A DNA stretch of 64,000 nucleotides from Nitrosomonas sp. (GTDB taxonomy: Bacteria > Pseudomonadota > Gammaproteobacteria > Burkholderiales > Nitrosomonadaceae): the NCBI RefSeq assembly GCF_021731985.1, contig NZ_JAKFWH010000016.1, positions 1 through 64,000 of the forward strand, in the 5' to 3' direction. Positions 18,067-28,800 of the stretch are shown here, piece after piece. The notes under the pieces were generated by a model. It was not told the DNA's origin and did no database searches. It saw only the letters and a program-made list of their open reading frames with translations. How positions within the stretch are numbered: the first letter of the stretch is position 1; every line of letters starts with the position of its first letter. Position numbers and translations under genes: made by a program.

Positions 18067-19131
18067 TTATCGATCATTTGTGATTATTTTGGAAAGATAC
18101 GAGCCTACAAATTTTTTAGCTTCATTTAATTCAATAAATGGTCCAATTCTGGTAGATTCCCGAGTGAAAAAAAACCACTTTCCATTAGATTTAAAAAAAC
18201 GCTCGCAACGAAAATAGTTTTTAAAATCTTCACCATTTCTGTATTTAGAATTGTTAGTAAGCTCACCATTAAGAAATTGATTACATATCGTTAATACCTC
18301 ATCCGACCTTGATGTCAGAAAAAAATGTCCGGCACCACGCACATGTCTAAATTCTGCATTCGGCCAGATATCTAGTAATTGTTTTCCAGTTAATTTAGCC
18401 TGTGAATTTTCACCATATATTGACAGGATTGGGAAATTAAATTTCTGTAATTTTTCTAAAGTCAAACCATCTTCACTCATCAATTCATTCTCGGCAGATG
18501 TATTGGTCATTAAATTTAGCCATTGCATTGCCGTGCGGTTACTGAATTTTCCTGAATATGGAATAATCAATTCAGCTAGGTTTTCCGGAATATTCTTTTC
18601 TTCTATTTGCATTTGTGCCATTAAAGTTAATAGCTTACATCCAAACTTTGAGTTATGGATTTCAAGATCCAATCCATATTGGTGCAGGAGCGATTGAATT
18701 TTCTTGCCATATTCCCAACTTTTCTCACCTTGCAATTGACGAAAAGTATAAATATGCGTATCGGCTAATATCAAACCCGCCACACGCTTTGGATCAAGAC
18801 AAGCGAAATTGAGAGCAATTATTCCGCCAAAACTATGAACAATAAAATATGCACGTTTAATTCCAAGATGGACAAGCAAACTCTGAAGATCAGAAGCAAG
18901 ATTTTGCGGAGTATAACCACTCTCTGTCATTTCTGACCGACCATGCCCGCGCAAATCGTATAACGTTATTCGATATCTCTTCGAAAAAGCTGGTGCATAT
19001 TGGAAATACCAGAAAGCCATATTCGTGGCCAAGCCGTGCACCATGATCAGATCTTCCACTTGATCCCCTGACTGCTCAGAATTTATTTGAACATAATTTA
19101 ACCGGTGACCATTAATAATTTCAACTGGCAC
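18067..19131 (-). CDS. Alpha/beta hydrolase of the lipid-synthase operon
   Basis: A 354-residue alpha/beta-fold hydrolase. It shows the oxyanion region MVHGLATNMAFW, the DLRGHGRS loop, the nucleophile elbow VHSFGG (Ser in xHSxGG) and a C-terminal GAGHFFLTSRSDEV carrying the catalytic His. After the fold, residues about 300-350 form an extra basic/aromatic module (RCERFFKSNGKWFFFTRE, then GPFIELNEAKKFV) resembling a small domain found appended in other proteobacterial proteins. The start is GTG, five bases after the phosphodiesterase stop. It could act as a thioesterase or acyl hydrolase releasing or editing the synthase product; substrate unknown. Confidence 0.85.
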   Translation of the reverse strand: MPVEIINGHRLNYVQINSEQSGDQVEDLIMVHGLATNMAFWYFQYAPAFSKRYRITLYDLRGHGRSEMTESGYTPQNLASDLQSLLVHLGIKRAYFIVHSFGGIIALNFACLDPKRVAGLILADTHIYTFRQLQGEKSWEYGKKIQSLLHQYGLDLEIHNSKFGCKLLTLMAQMQIEEKNIPENLAELIIPYSGKFSNRTAMQWLNLMTNTSAENELMSEDGLTLEKLQKFNFPILSIYGENSQAKLTGKQLLDIWPNAEFRHVRGAGHFFLTSRSDEVLTICNQFLNGELTNNSKYRNGEDFKNYFRCERFFKSNGKWFFFTRESTRIGPFIELNEAKKFVGSYLSKIITNDR

Positions 19132-19136
19132 AGCAT

Positions 19137-20735
19137 CTACTCCATATATCCTAATAGACGTAGTTGTTCCATGATTTTTTCTTTCTCATCTTCATCTATC
19201 CTGGCTGATTCATTATCTTTGACATGCTTATTAGTGGGAGCACCAATCACAATCGGGTGCTCAGAGAGATAAGCTTCATTAAAGATTGAAAATGGCACTT
19301 TTCCCTCAAGGTCACTAGGCACCTCTAGTCCTAAGCTATATAATAAAGTTGCCCCAACATCAACAATATTGCATTTCTCTGCAACTACGCCTTGTTTTAT
19401 TCCTCGTCCGTATGCAAGAAAAACACCATCAGGATGATGAGTACCTGCTATTTCTGTGCGTAACTCAACTACAGGCTTCTTATTTTTAATAGAAACAAAA
19501 CCGAAATCACGTAAAACCAATAACAAATCAGCCGCATCTTCCATACTCGCACCTGGGAATACTTCTTCTCTAGTATGTATCTCGGCAATAATCCGCTCTC
19601 CTGTAACTGGATCTTTTAATTCTTCAAGATCACTTATTAATCTGGCCCTAACAGTCTCATATTCACTTGGTTTTATACCAGATTCACCGGGATTTCTGGC
19701 AACACGGATATTAATTCCATTACTGGATGGCGTGCGACAATAAGCAACTGTCTTTTCCCAATCCAGATAGGCGAACATGCTGTCTTCTCGTCGTTTTTCT
19801 GCTTCAGTATCGGGCACATCTTTCCATTCCAGATATCCTTTTTCATGCAGATAAGAATTAATTCGCACCACTTCGGTTGTTGAAGTAAAACCATGGTCTG
19901 ATGCCATAAATACTTGTACATCCGGTCCCGCTGCTGTGACCAAACGTTCTATAAAACTGTCAAGCTGGCGAAAATAATCGTGGCACAACTTGCGCATTCT
20001 TAAGTGATATTCACTGAGCTCGCCAGTCTGTAGGTTAGGATCAACAAATAACCAAGCTTGGTGTTGCAGTTTATCAACACCATCGAACATTACCGCCATT
20101 AAATCTGGTGATTCTTCACGCAGCAAATAATCAGCGATACAAAACCACTGTTTCTCACGCGGCAAATGATAACGTACCCAGTTTTCGCGATCCTCGTTAG
20201 TTAGCTCATCAAGCGCTTGCTTTTCCTGCTCAAAATCCCAAGCCAATTCTTTCGGATTAAAATCTGGAATAGTTTTTAACCGATCATATAAATCTTCTGG
20301 GGCTGAGTTACGCCGCAAATGACGCCATGGAATGAAACCTGGCAGCATAAAGCCGTTTAAGTTTTTTGGTGGAGGTGCAGTGAAAGGAAAATTTAGCGCA
20401 GCTACTCGTTTGCCCTGACGACTGGCAATCGACCATATCATTTCTGCTTTACAATCTCGAGAATCGTATAGCGTAAAAAACACATCGTTTCCACGTTCTT
20501 CTGCACGAATAAAATCAAAAATACCATGATTTCCTGGATTTCGTCCGGTCATTAGAGAGACCCAAGCAGGCGGAGTCAAAGGATTAGGCGTTGAACGTAA
20601 AACGCCCCGTACTCCTTTGTCGAATATTTTCGCCATAAATGGCATCACTGGACCTTCCCCACTTTTTGCAACAAGATCATTCAGTACTGTAAAAGTAGCA
20701 CCGTCCATGCCGATAAATAATGTACGAGTAGTCAT
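19137..20735 (-). CDS. AlkP-superfamily phosphodiesterase/phosphotransferase
   Basis: A 532-residue type I phosphodiesterase/nucleotide pyrophosphatase-like enzyme. The first metal-binding Asp is in FIGMDGATF, the probable Thr nucleophile is near residue 54 in NPLTPPAWVSLMTGRNPGNHG, and further metal ligands are in FDGVDKLQHQAW, MASDHGF and AGTHHPDGVF. No signal peptide or membrane anchor is visible, so it is likely cytoplasmic. An AGGAG site precedes the ATG, 14 bp after the ACP gene. Within this operon it may transfer or remove a phospho-headgroup on the lipid product; that is inferred from context only. Confidence 0.85.
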   Translation of the reverse strand: MTTRTLFIGMDGATFTVLNDLVAKSGEGPVMPFMAKIFDKGVRGVLRSTPNPLTPPAWVSLMTGRNPGNHGIFDFIRAEERGNDVFFTLYDSRDCKAEMIWSIASRQGKRVAALNFPFTAPPPKNLNGFMLPGFIPWRHLRRNSAPEDLYDRLKTIPDFNPKELAWDFEQEKQALDELTNEDRENWVRYHLPREKQWFCIADYLLREESPDLMAVMFDGVDKLQHQAWLFVDPNLQTGELSEYHLRMRKLCHDYFRQLDSFIERLVTAAGPDVQVFMASDHGFTSTTEVVRINSYLHEKGYLEWKDVPDTEAEKRREDSMFAYLDWEKTVAYCRTPSSNGINIRVARNPGESGIKPSEYETVRARLISDLEELKDPVTGERIIAEIHTREEVFPGASMEDAADLLLVLRDFGFVSIKNKKPVVELRTEIAGTHHPDGVFLAYGRGIKQGVVAEKCNIVDVGATLLYSLGLEVPSDLEGKVPFSIFNEAYLSEHPIVIGAPTNKHVKDNESARIDEDEKEKIMEQLRLLGYME

Positions 20736-20749
20736 CCGAGATTCATCTC

Positions 20750-21043
20750 CTATTGATTTTTTAGTTTAGATTCGAGAAAAATAGAAATCTGTTGAATTGA
20801 CAAATCCCCGACATATTTTCCATCTTCCATAAGAAGTTCATGGAATTCCAGCTTTCGCTCATAATTTTGCTCTAGTGCTACACATAACTGTATGATATCA
20901 ACTGAAGAAAAATTCAGATCATTAACTAGAAATGTTTCCTGGCTAATCGCCTCATCCAAATTTAATTCCCAATCCTGAACTAAATCTTCAACAATCATTA
21001 TCACAGTCAGAATGATTTTTTCTTGTTTTACTATATCTTCCAA
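20750..21043 (-). CDS. Free-standing acyl carrier protein
   Basis: A 97-residue acidic helical protein with an ACP-type motif DLNFSSVDIIQL, in which the second Ser would carry the phosphopantetheine arm (the usual preceding Asp is Ser). Following helices (VALEQNYERKLEFHELL, LSIQQISIFLESKL) match ACP helices II-IV. I choose TTG 21043 as start because AAAGGAAG lies just upstream; upstream in-frame ATG codons fall inside the synthase's transferase domain and give atypical sequence. It begins about 22 bp after the end of the 1585-residue synthase. It may receive the fused phosphopantetheinyl transferase's cofactor. Confidence 0.8.
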   Translation of the reverse strand: MEDIVKQEKIILTVIMIVEDLVQDWELNLDEAISQETFLVNDLNFSSVDIIQLCVALEQNYERKLEFHELLMEDGKYVGDLSIQQISIFLESKLKNQ

Positions 21044-21065
21044 TTTACTTCCTTTTATTAATTTG

Positions 21066-24000
21066 CTAGCAACTGGCCAGTGCAATGATCGAATTATCTT
21101 TGCGAGTAACAACGACATCAATTTTGAATTCTGAATAGGTAACACAAGCACTCTCGCATCTAGTATCCATAAACGAAACTTCAAAAGCGGTTGGTTTGCC
21201 TTGCAGACCCAAACCAAGAAACTTTGACGCCGCTTCCTTAGCGCACCAGAATCGCAAAAGTTTATCATTCAGTACTGAGCTATCCAGACCACGTACAAAA
21301 GCTTCTTCACTAGCAGTGAGTGTTTCAATCATTAGATCATTATTTCGAATTTTATTAATCTCTTCAATATCAATACCTACTGGAGATCGTGACTCCGAAA
21401 TTGCGGCTAAGCTCGCACAATTATTATGTGAAAGTGAAACTTCTGGCGGCTGTATAAGAGTATTGCACCATAACCCATCAACATACGGTGCTCCATATTG
21501 ATCATGCAGTACATAAATATCAGACGGATAAAGTAATTGACCGGTTTTTTGAAAAATCCAATAACGAACAGCTTCTTTTATACATGCTCGACCTAACAAC
21601 CACTGGGATTGATAACGCTTATTTGCTTGCAATTGCTTCCATGCATCGCGTTCTTCAAAGGACAAAAAGATGTGCGATAAAATACGCAAGAAAACTCCAC
21701 CGGATTGTGCACAAAATTCATCAGATAAATTTGGTAACTCCCATACTAAAACATCATCTTTTAACACCGGAAATTGATGTCCAAGCCAACCATTAAGTGG
21801 ATCACGCCTGACTTGATAGAATCTGTTTGGAACAGGAAAAAAAATATTAATTAAATTAGCTAGCCTAACAACCGGATATCCATTCTGATCGATACATTCA
21901 AACTGCCAGGCACGTGCAGATGAAATTTCTTTGTTTGTATCATCCAATAAGTATTGTCGGGCCTGTAGTTTTAGGCCAGTTATATTTGCCGGGCATTGAG
22001 TATAGAGTTCGATTCGTTGAATAGTGGATGGAAAACTATTAAAGTCAGTGCCAATCTGCTGTGCGATCCAATACGCAGAAAGTTGCCCCATCGCATCGAG
22101 TAAGACCGGATTAATTATTAATTTGGGTGTTTCTCTTGCAGTAAGAAATCCATCTAAGCTAACATCTGAAAGATTTGCATCAATACCTTCTTCATCCCAA
22201 CCTTCAATATGAGCTATACTTTGAAAGATGGGGCCATGAAACATTCCGGTCGAGTATAATTCAGACCCATTCCAGCGAGATACTCTTTTTTCCTTAAGCG
22301 CAGACAATTTCTTGCAATGCCAGTCGGGTTTAAATCGGAAATCCGCACTTACTGCAACACCTTGGGCCGTTATAATTTTTGCACAGAAAATTCTGGATTC
22401 TATATCAGTCAATTCAGCATGTACTTCAAATGTAATTTCTCCATCATCAAGCGTAATCCAATTCATAGCTTTGACATTTTCAATTACAAATACTTCAATG
22501 CTATTGGCCAGAACTGCACATGCTTCTGCCATTATCTCTAAACTAACCATGAAAGGTATACAAGAAAGACCTCGCAAATCGGGCTCACTTTTTGATACGA
22601 TACCTGACAAAACATGATCTATAATAAATCGATCATCTTTAATATTAAAATAGCATCGCGCTTTCAGATGTTGATGATCTAGCTCCTCAATTGAATCCAG
22701 TAAACTCGTATATTCTATTACTGAAGATGACGGTTGCTCTTCTTCTGGTATTAATTCCGTTTGCAATTGCCAATTTTTCACTACAGAACTTTGCTGCTCC
22801 AAGAAGTTACGCATCACATCAAAATAATCCGACATAACACTTTCTTGAACTATTGATCCTTTCGATCGACTGTCTTCACATTTTATTTCTACGTCGTTTG
22901 AGGACAAGCTTATTACATCAGTTTCTCTATCAAGATTAATTGTTAATTTTTGTAAACTAATGCGATCGGCATCACTCAGACGTATTTTTGGCATAGTATT
23001 GTCCAGCAATACACTCGAATGTTTTATTTGTATGCTATTAGAGAAATCTATTGATGTAATGAAACGTGAATTAAATAAATTTTCAATTTTTACTGGTCTA
23101 CCATCAACATATAAAAAAGCCAGTGTCGTCAGAAAATGATCAAGGTTATTACGGTGACGAAGATTCGTGGCAAGTGAAACATGTGGTTTTTTAGTTAAAG
23201 TATCTTTTACAAATGCGCTCAGGTTACCAGAAGGTCCAACTTCAATAAAATAGCGCACTCCATCATGATACATTTTTAAGAGCGTTTCTCTGAAGCGGAC
23301 TTTGGTAGACCATTGTGCGGCAGCTAATTGCTGCACTGATTGTGTAGTATCTGGGAATAAATCAGCCGATGAACAAGAATAAAGTGGTACCCTTGGACAG
23401 ACTAACTTGATTTTTTTATAAAATTTTAAAAATGCCTTGCTTGCTTCAGAGAATGCAGCTGTATGATAACCACGGTCAAAAGGTAACGGAAAGCAGATTC
23501 CTCCTTCCGCGCTAAGAGATTTATGGATTGACTCAATGGGACCGGCATCGCCATAAAGTATCAGCTGATTTGTACAGTTATCCATCGCAATAACTATATT
23601 TTCATTAAGCGCATCAATATGTTTTTCAACAACTGTCAATGGCAATGCACCGACAGTCAGCAATTTACCCACTGGTATCTTGCCATCCTTTAATATCTGT
23701 TGATAAACTTTATTAAGCTGTCGAATAAACTCAGCCAATTGTTGTGGATTATCTGCAAGAATTGCACCAGATGCTGCGAGTGCAGATGACTCCCCAGAAC
23801 TGTGGCCAACCATGACATCGGGTTCCACTCCCAGTGAACGGAGTAAAGCATACATAGCTTGCCCGCCAATAAATGCTGCCTCTGAGCCAACATCCATATC
23901 ATTGAGTCGTTTTTCTAACTCTGATCGACGTTGCTCTGTCAGTTCACTGATTGGAGGAAATATCACATCTGTTCGTGTAGAACCAGGTGGAGCATCATAT

Positions 24001-25823
24001 AAGCTACGCCAGAAATCGAACCATTGACGCACTTCATCAAAGTATATTGCGAGATCAGATAACATGCCAATATACTGTGAACCTTCTCCCGGAAACAGGA
24101 ATGCAAGCTTTCCAGAAGATCTTGTCTCACTGTACACAATACCGCTTTTTGTTGACCATCTAGCGGAATCACTTTTACGTAATCGCCGTAATGAATCTTC
24201 AATTTTTATCGGTAGATCTTCGTTATCTTTGGCTATGATAGCAAGGCGATATTGACCTTTTTTATCTTTAGCAGCTAATGCTGCTGCAATGTCTGCTATC
24301 CGTCTCTCAGGATAAAATCCTATAAAATCTGAAGTCTGCTTAAGATTGTTCGCCAATTCCTCACGATTATCCGCAGAAAAAATACAGATTTCTGCCTCCC
24401 ACGGAGTAAATCTTTCAGGTTTCAGCGCGGATTCAGGTGCTTCTTCCAGAATCGCATGAGTATTGATCCCACCGAATCCAAAAGAATTGATCCCTACCCG
24501 ACGAGGTATATTTAATTGACTAATCCAAGGAGATTTCTGCGTATTAATATAGAACGGCGTGCTTGCAATTCCCAATTCCGGATTAACATTGTCACATAGT
24601 GTTGGTGGTAAAATTTTATGATGCAGGGCAAGCGCGCTTTTAATCAATCCAGCGATTCCTGCAGCAGGAATGCAATGACTGATCATTGATTTCACTGATC
24701 CTAACGCTACGCTACCATAATTTTCTTTGCGCTTACCAAACACATTCTCTAGTGCCGCTATTTCTGTTTTATCACCGAGTGGAATACCAGTACCATGCGC
24801 TTCGATTAAACTAATAGAAGCTGGGTCAATGCCGCTCTTGCTATATGCTCTTTGTATAGCTAATGTTTCACCTTCAATACTTGGCGCTAGTAAGCCATGC
24901 CCCCGCCCATCACTAGCTTGCCCGATCCCTCTGACAACTGCATAAACACGATCCCCAGCGGAAATTGCATCAGATAATCTCTTTAGAACGACAACACCGA
25001 GACCTTCGCCAAGTAATGTTCCATCACTACCCTCTTCAAATGGACGTACTTTACGACGCTCGCTTAATGCACCAAGTTGAGTAAAAATTACTGCAACTTC
25101 AGCTGGTAGGGAAGCATTAACCCCTCCAGCTAACATCATACGACTCCGTCCAGCGCGTAGTTCATCAATCGCTGCATTCACAGCTAATAATGAGGATGAA
25201 CACGCAGCATCAATTAAATAGTTGGGACCTTTGAAATTTAAACGATTAGCGATTCTGCCAGTCATTACGTTTGGAACTAAACCGGGTGCAATATCTGAAT
25301 TGGACTGTGGTAACTTACTTTCGAGCAATACTCTTATCGCAGTCAATTTTTCTTCACTGATAAAAGGGCAAGCAACTTGGAGCAATTCAATAGTTTGATC
25401 TAAGACAATATGATTCTGTATTAGCGTGCCTTGCCCTCTGTGCAAATAAGTACTGTGTCCAAGAATAATTCCGGTATCATAATGATCATAATCGCCAGTT
25501 AAATATCCAGCATCAAGGAGTGCGTCACGGGCCACCCGAAGGGCCATGAACTGATCTGGTTCTCCGCCATCCAATGAGTTCGGCATAATGCCAAACTCTC
25601 GCGGATCGAAATGGTACAAATCCTTAAGATATCCCCCACAAGCCGTTTTAATTCGACCAGATTTTAGGTAACGATCGGCATCCCATTTCAATGTCGGCTC
25701 GGTGACTGCGTCCACACCAGTAACAATATTTTTCCAGAATTCCTGTATATTAGATGCTTGGGGAAATACGCAGGCCATCCCTATAATTGCGATTGGTTCC
25801 AAGCCGTCATTGGCGATCCCCAT
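21066..25823 (-). CDS. Pfa-like synthase subunit: KS-AT-DH with fused PPTase
   Basis: A 1585-residue multidomain lipid/polyketide synthase. Ketosynthase (about 10-450) has Cys208 in DAACSSSLL and His in EAHGTGIPLGD and SVKSMISHCIPAAG. Acyltransferase (about 560-880) has LFPGEGSQYIG and Ser675 in GHSSGES. A double hot-dog dehydratase-like region (about 1060-1340) has His1070 in DHVLSG and Asp in NPVLLDAMGQL. The C-terminus (about 1400-1585) is a 4'-phosphopantetheinyl transferase with GIDIEE and WCAKEAASK. No ACP or KR is inside. The start ATG overlaps the upstream stop (TAATG), implying coupling with the 2758-residue partner. The domain set resembles PfaC plus PfaE, but with an AT in place of a chain-length factor. 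Confidence 0.92.
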   Translation of the reverse strand: MGIANDGLEPIAIIGMACVFPQASNIQEFWKNIVTGVDAVTEPTLKWDADRYLKSGRIKTACGGYLKDLYHFDPREFGIMPNSLDGGEPDQFMALRVARDALLDAGYLTGDYDHYDTGIILGHSTYLHRGQGTLIQNHIVLDQTIELLQVACPFISEEKLTAIRVLLESKLPQSNSDIAPGLVPNVMTGRIANRLNFKGPNYLIDAACSSSLLAVNAAIDELRAGRSRMMLAGGVNASLPAEVAVIFTQLGALSERRKVRPFEEGSDGTLLGEGLGVVVLKRLSDAISAGDRVYAVVRGIGQASDGRGHGLLAPSIEGETLAIQRAYSKSGIDPASISLIEAHGTGIPLGDKTEIAALENVFGKRKENYGSVALGSVKSMISHCIPAAGIAGLIKSALALHHKILPPTLCDNVNPELGIASTPFYINTQKSPWISQLNIPRRVGINSFGFGGINTHAILEEAPESALKPERFTPWEAEICIFSADNREELANNLKQTSDFIGFYPERRIADIAAALAAKDKKGQYRLAIIAKDNEDLPIKIEDSLRRLRKSDSARWSTKSGIVYSETRSSGKLAFLFPGEGSQYIGMLSDLAIYFDEVRQWFDFWRSLYDAPPGSTRTDVIFPPISELTEQRRSELEKRLNDMDVGSEAAFIGGQAMYALLRSLGVEPDVMVGHSSGESSALAASGAILADNPQQLAEFIRQLNKVYQQILKDGKIPVGKLLTVGALPLTVVEKHIDALNENIVIAMDNCTNQLILYGDAGPIESIHKSLSAEGGICFPLPFDRGYHTAAFSEASKAFLKFYKKIKLVCPRVPLYSCSSADLFPDTTQSVQQLAAAQWSTKVRFRETLLKMYHDGVRYFIEVGPSGNLSAFVKDTLTKKPHVSLATNLRHRNNLDHFLTTLAFLYVDGRPVKIENLFNSRFITSIDFSNSIQIKHSSVLLDNTMPKIRLSDADRISLQKLTINLDRETDVISLSSNDVEIKCEDSRSKGSIVQESVMSDYFDVMRNFLEQQSSVVKNWQLQTELIPEEEQPSSSVIEYTSLLDSIEELDHQHLKARCYFNIKDDRFIIDHVLSGIVSKSEPDLRGLSCIPFMVSLEIMAEACAVLANSIEVFVIENVKAMNWITLDDGEITFEVHAELTDIESRIFCAKIITAQGVAVSADFRFKPDWHCKKLSALKEKRVSRWNGSELYSTGMFHGPIFQSIAHIEGWDEEGIDANLSDVSLDGFLTARETPKLIINPVLLDAMGQLSAYWIAQQIGTDFNSFPSTIQRIELYTQCPANITGLKLQARQYLLDDTNKEISSARAWQFECIDQNGYPVVRLANLINIFFPVPNRFYQVRRDPLNGWLGHQFPVLKDDVLVWELPNLSDEFCAQSGGVFLRILSHIFLSFEERDAWKQLQANKRYQSQWLLGRACIKEAVRYWIFQKTGQLLYPSDIYVLHDQYGAPYVDGLWCNTLIQPPEVSLSHNNCASLAAISESRSPVGIDIEEINKIRNNDLMIETLTASEEAFVRGLDSSVLNDKLLRFWCAKEAASKFLGLGLQGKPTAFEVSFMDTRCESACVTYSEFKIDVVVTRKDNSIIALASC

Positions 25824-28800
25824 TACAATTCTCCAGAAAACAATTCAATAGCTTTCGGCGTAACTTTTGCACTTCCCCCAAGCCGATTTAAAGCTTTACT
25901 CGATATGCATTCCATATTCTCAATCAACAAAACCATCTGACCAGCAATATCTGAGAAATAAATATTAGCGCACAGCAAATTCGAGTCTTGCGATGGAATA
26001 AGCTCAAACTCCATATATAACTGGTCAGGAAATGTTTCTTGATAGCGTACAACACGACCAAATTTTGTCGGCAACGCCGTTTCATCACGAAAACTCCGTG
26101 TCCATAAAATACCCATTTGGGCAGCAGAATCAATGACTGCAGGATCAAAGATCCATTTATCATGATTTTCAGCATTTAAAACCCAATTAACCGGGTGAGT
26201 AGTTTTTACAGTTGCGTTTGCGCCATCCTTTGATAATCCCTCAATATCTTCGATAACCTGAAAGCAAGGACCATGAAACAATAACTCATTGTACGCTTTG
26301 GTTACTGTCAGTTTTTTCTCGGAATGTAATTTATTAACTTGCTCAATACCATGCGGTAGTTTTTGTTCTAAACGCAGGGTAGATTTGTAATGAACTAATG
26401 GCTTACTACCCTTCTTTTCAGATTGCAGTATCGCATTGATTTCAAAACCAGCACTACTGCCATAAGGAGGCGGATTGATAACAATACTAAAATTACGTTC
26501 ATCCTCCTTTAGTTCAATTCCTTTTAGGAGGCAGAAGTTCTGTATCTCAACTACCTTCCAGCCATTCCAAAGATGCTGGGCAGCCTCGGCAAACATTTCC
26601 AGCGCGGCTGCCGCAGGCAGCACCGGAACTCCATCAATACGATGATGCTGCAGATAACTTTGTTTAGCATCAATATGAAAATTAATTGCCTGATTATTCT
26701 TTGCTAATACAGCTCTTTCCGAACGGCCTATCAGCGACCCTATACTATGGGTATCCAATGTTTGAGAACTTTTCTTGATCTCTCCAATAGTTGATTCGCG
26801 CTTTTCCCATGGCCCTTCACCACAAATAATTTCAACATTAGAATTATTAGTCCGCATTAACTCATCTTTAAATAACTGATGTCCTATTTCGGCTGTTACC
26901 AGTTTTACACCATTTTTTGCAAATTTTGCTTCGGTTTCTGCAGTCACCATTCCTGAACCAAATTTTGTTTGACCCCAAGGACCCCAGCAGAAAGCGATAA
27001 TATTTACCTGATTGTTCCAATTCATGTTCAATTGGCAACATAATCGATTCATAATCTCGTTTGCAGTAGCATAATCCGTTTGACCACTATTTCCATATCG
27101 TCCAGCAACAGAACTAAAAACTGTAAAAAATTTGAGTGACCCAACGCGCAGATATTTTTGCAATACTAATAGACCCATAACTTTGGTTTCAACTACGCGC
27201 GTCCAGCTATCAATTTTTTTATCTGCAAGTAATTTATCTTCAATGATGCCGGCTCCGTGTACGACGCCATCAATTCTGCCATAGCACTTGTAAACATCAT
27301 TCAGTAAGTGATGCATATCATCTTCATTTGTCACATCAACTGCACGATATTCGACAATTGCACCACGCTGTCTAAAATCTGCAATATTACTGTGCATTTC
27401 TCTTGCAGCAAGTACTGCGCTAATTTTCTGGCCAATCATAGCTGGCGTGCTAGGGGTATTATTGCTTCGTGCTTCAGAAATAAAGTATTGGCGCAAAGCG
27501 TCAGCAGTAGTTAGCGTTTTTAGTATTTCCGGTTCTTTATCTGCTAATGTACTGCGCCCGGTAAGAATAAGTGTGTTACCTGGAAGCGCCAGTTCCCGTA
27601 GAACCTCTGCAGTCACACCTCTTGCGCCACCCGTTGCGAAAACGATAATGTTTTGCAATTTTTTACTATTAGCTTGATCGACGCTAACGGGTGCGGATAC
27701 CGTGTGAAAAACCGTACGTTTACCTTCTGGATAACCGATCTCCTGGCGCCCGCCAACTAATTCCATTTCTCCAAGTAAAATTGACGCAATCTCAGAAGAA
27801 TTCTGCGATGGGTCAATATCAACTGCTTTGATACGCAGTGACGGGCGTTCGTCAAACAATGATTTAAGCATCCCGACGGCTCCACTTTGTATACATAACC
27901 CGCCGCGTGAACTACTGCCATTTCGGTTAAAAAAACCGCCAAGCGAACTTGATGACACTATATGCGCATCTTTTGCAAGTTTGTCACTAAAATCATGCAA
28001 CAAAACAAAAAAAGATTTCTCATTGATTTGCAACTGCTTCCGCCACTCATCCAACGCAGCATCGGCTTTAAACCAATCTCGACTAAGCTGGGCAAGATGG
28101 ATTACACCAGCAAGTTCATTGAATTCATTTTTATGCTCATTACACCAGCTATTTAACAAATCATCATGTAGCAGTGTATTTCGTTTGATTAAGTTAACAG
28201 TACACCCACGGGAAATAAGTTTTTCCGTTAACTCATCCGCGATACCTAGCTCATCTTCGGTGACAAGATAATGTCCTTGCTTTAGCTGCTTAAGTGCAGC
28301 TCTATCAACATCTTCTTGTTTATATTCAATAATATGCCGAGGTGGATGACTGTGAATAGAAGTCATTTCTCCCACCTCGGCAAAATTAAAAGGGGCAGCT
28401 ACGGTCCCTCCAGCTTTCAAATTAACTAGTATGTTGAGTATCCCATTTAGAGTCGATTGCGTATTGAGCTTGCTACGATTCTCACCTATTTCCTGGCGAT
28501 AGTTTTCAGGAAGCTTTTGCAATAAGGTGCCTACAATCTCTATCCTTTTTATAGAATCAATACCAAGATCGGATTCGAGATTCTGATCTAGTCCAATCAT
28601 ATCGGGCGGATAGCCAGTTTTGTCTTCAATCACACCCAGTAGTATTTTAGTTATGCTGTCACGATCAACAGACGAAACTATTTTACTTTTCTCCTTACTT
28701 TTATCAGATATATCAATTACCTGAGCAGAAGTAACGGTAGAAGTATTTTGAGTAGTTGTCGCATTTGTAGATACTGGCATGGCCGTTTTTTTATCAGGTA

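Noticed and set aside
21044-21268. Longer ACP frame reaching into the synthase gene
   Set aside because: The extra 75 residues are a shifted reading of the PPTase domain with Cys/Trp-rich sequence, not an ACP extension.
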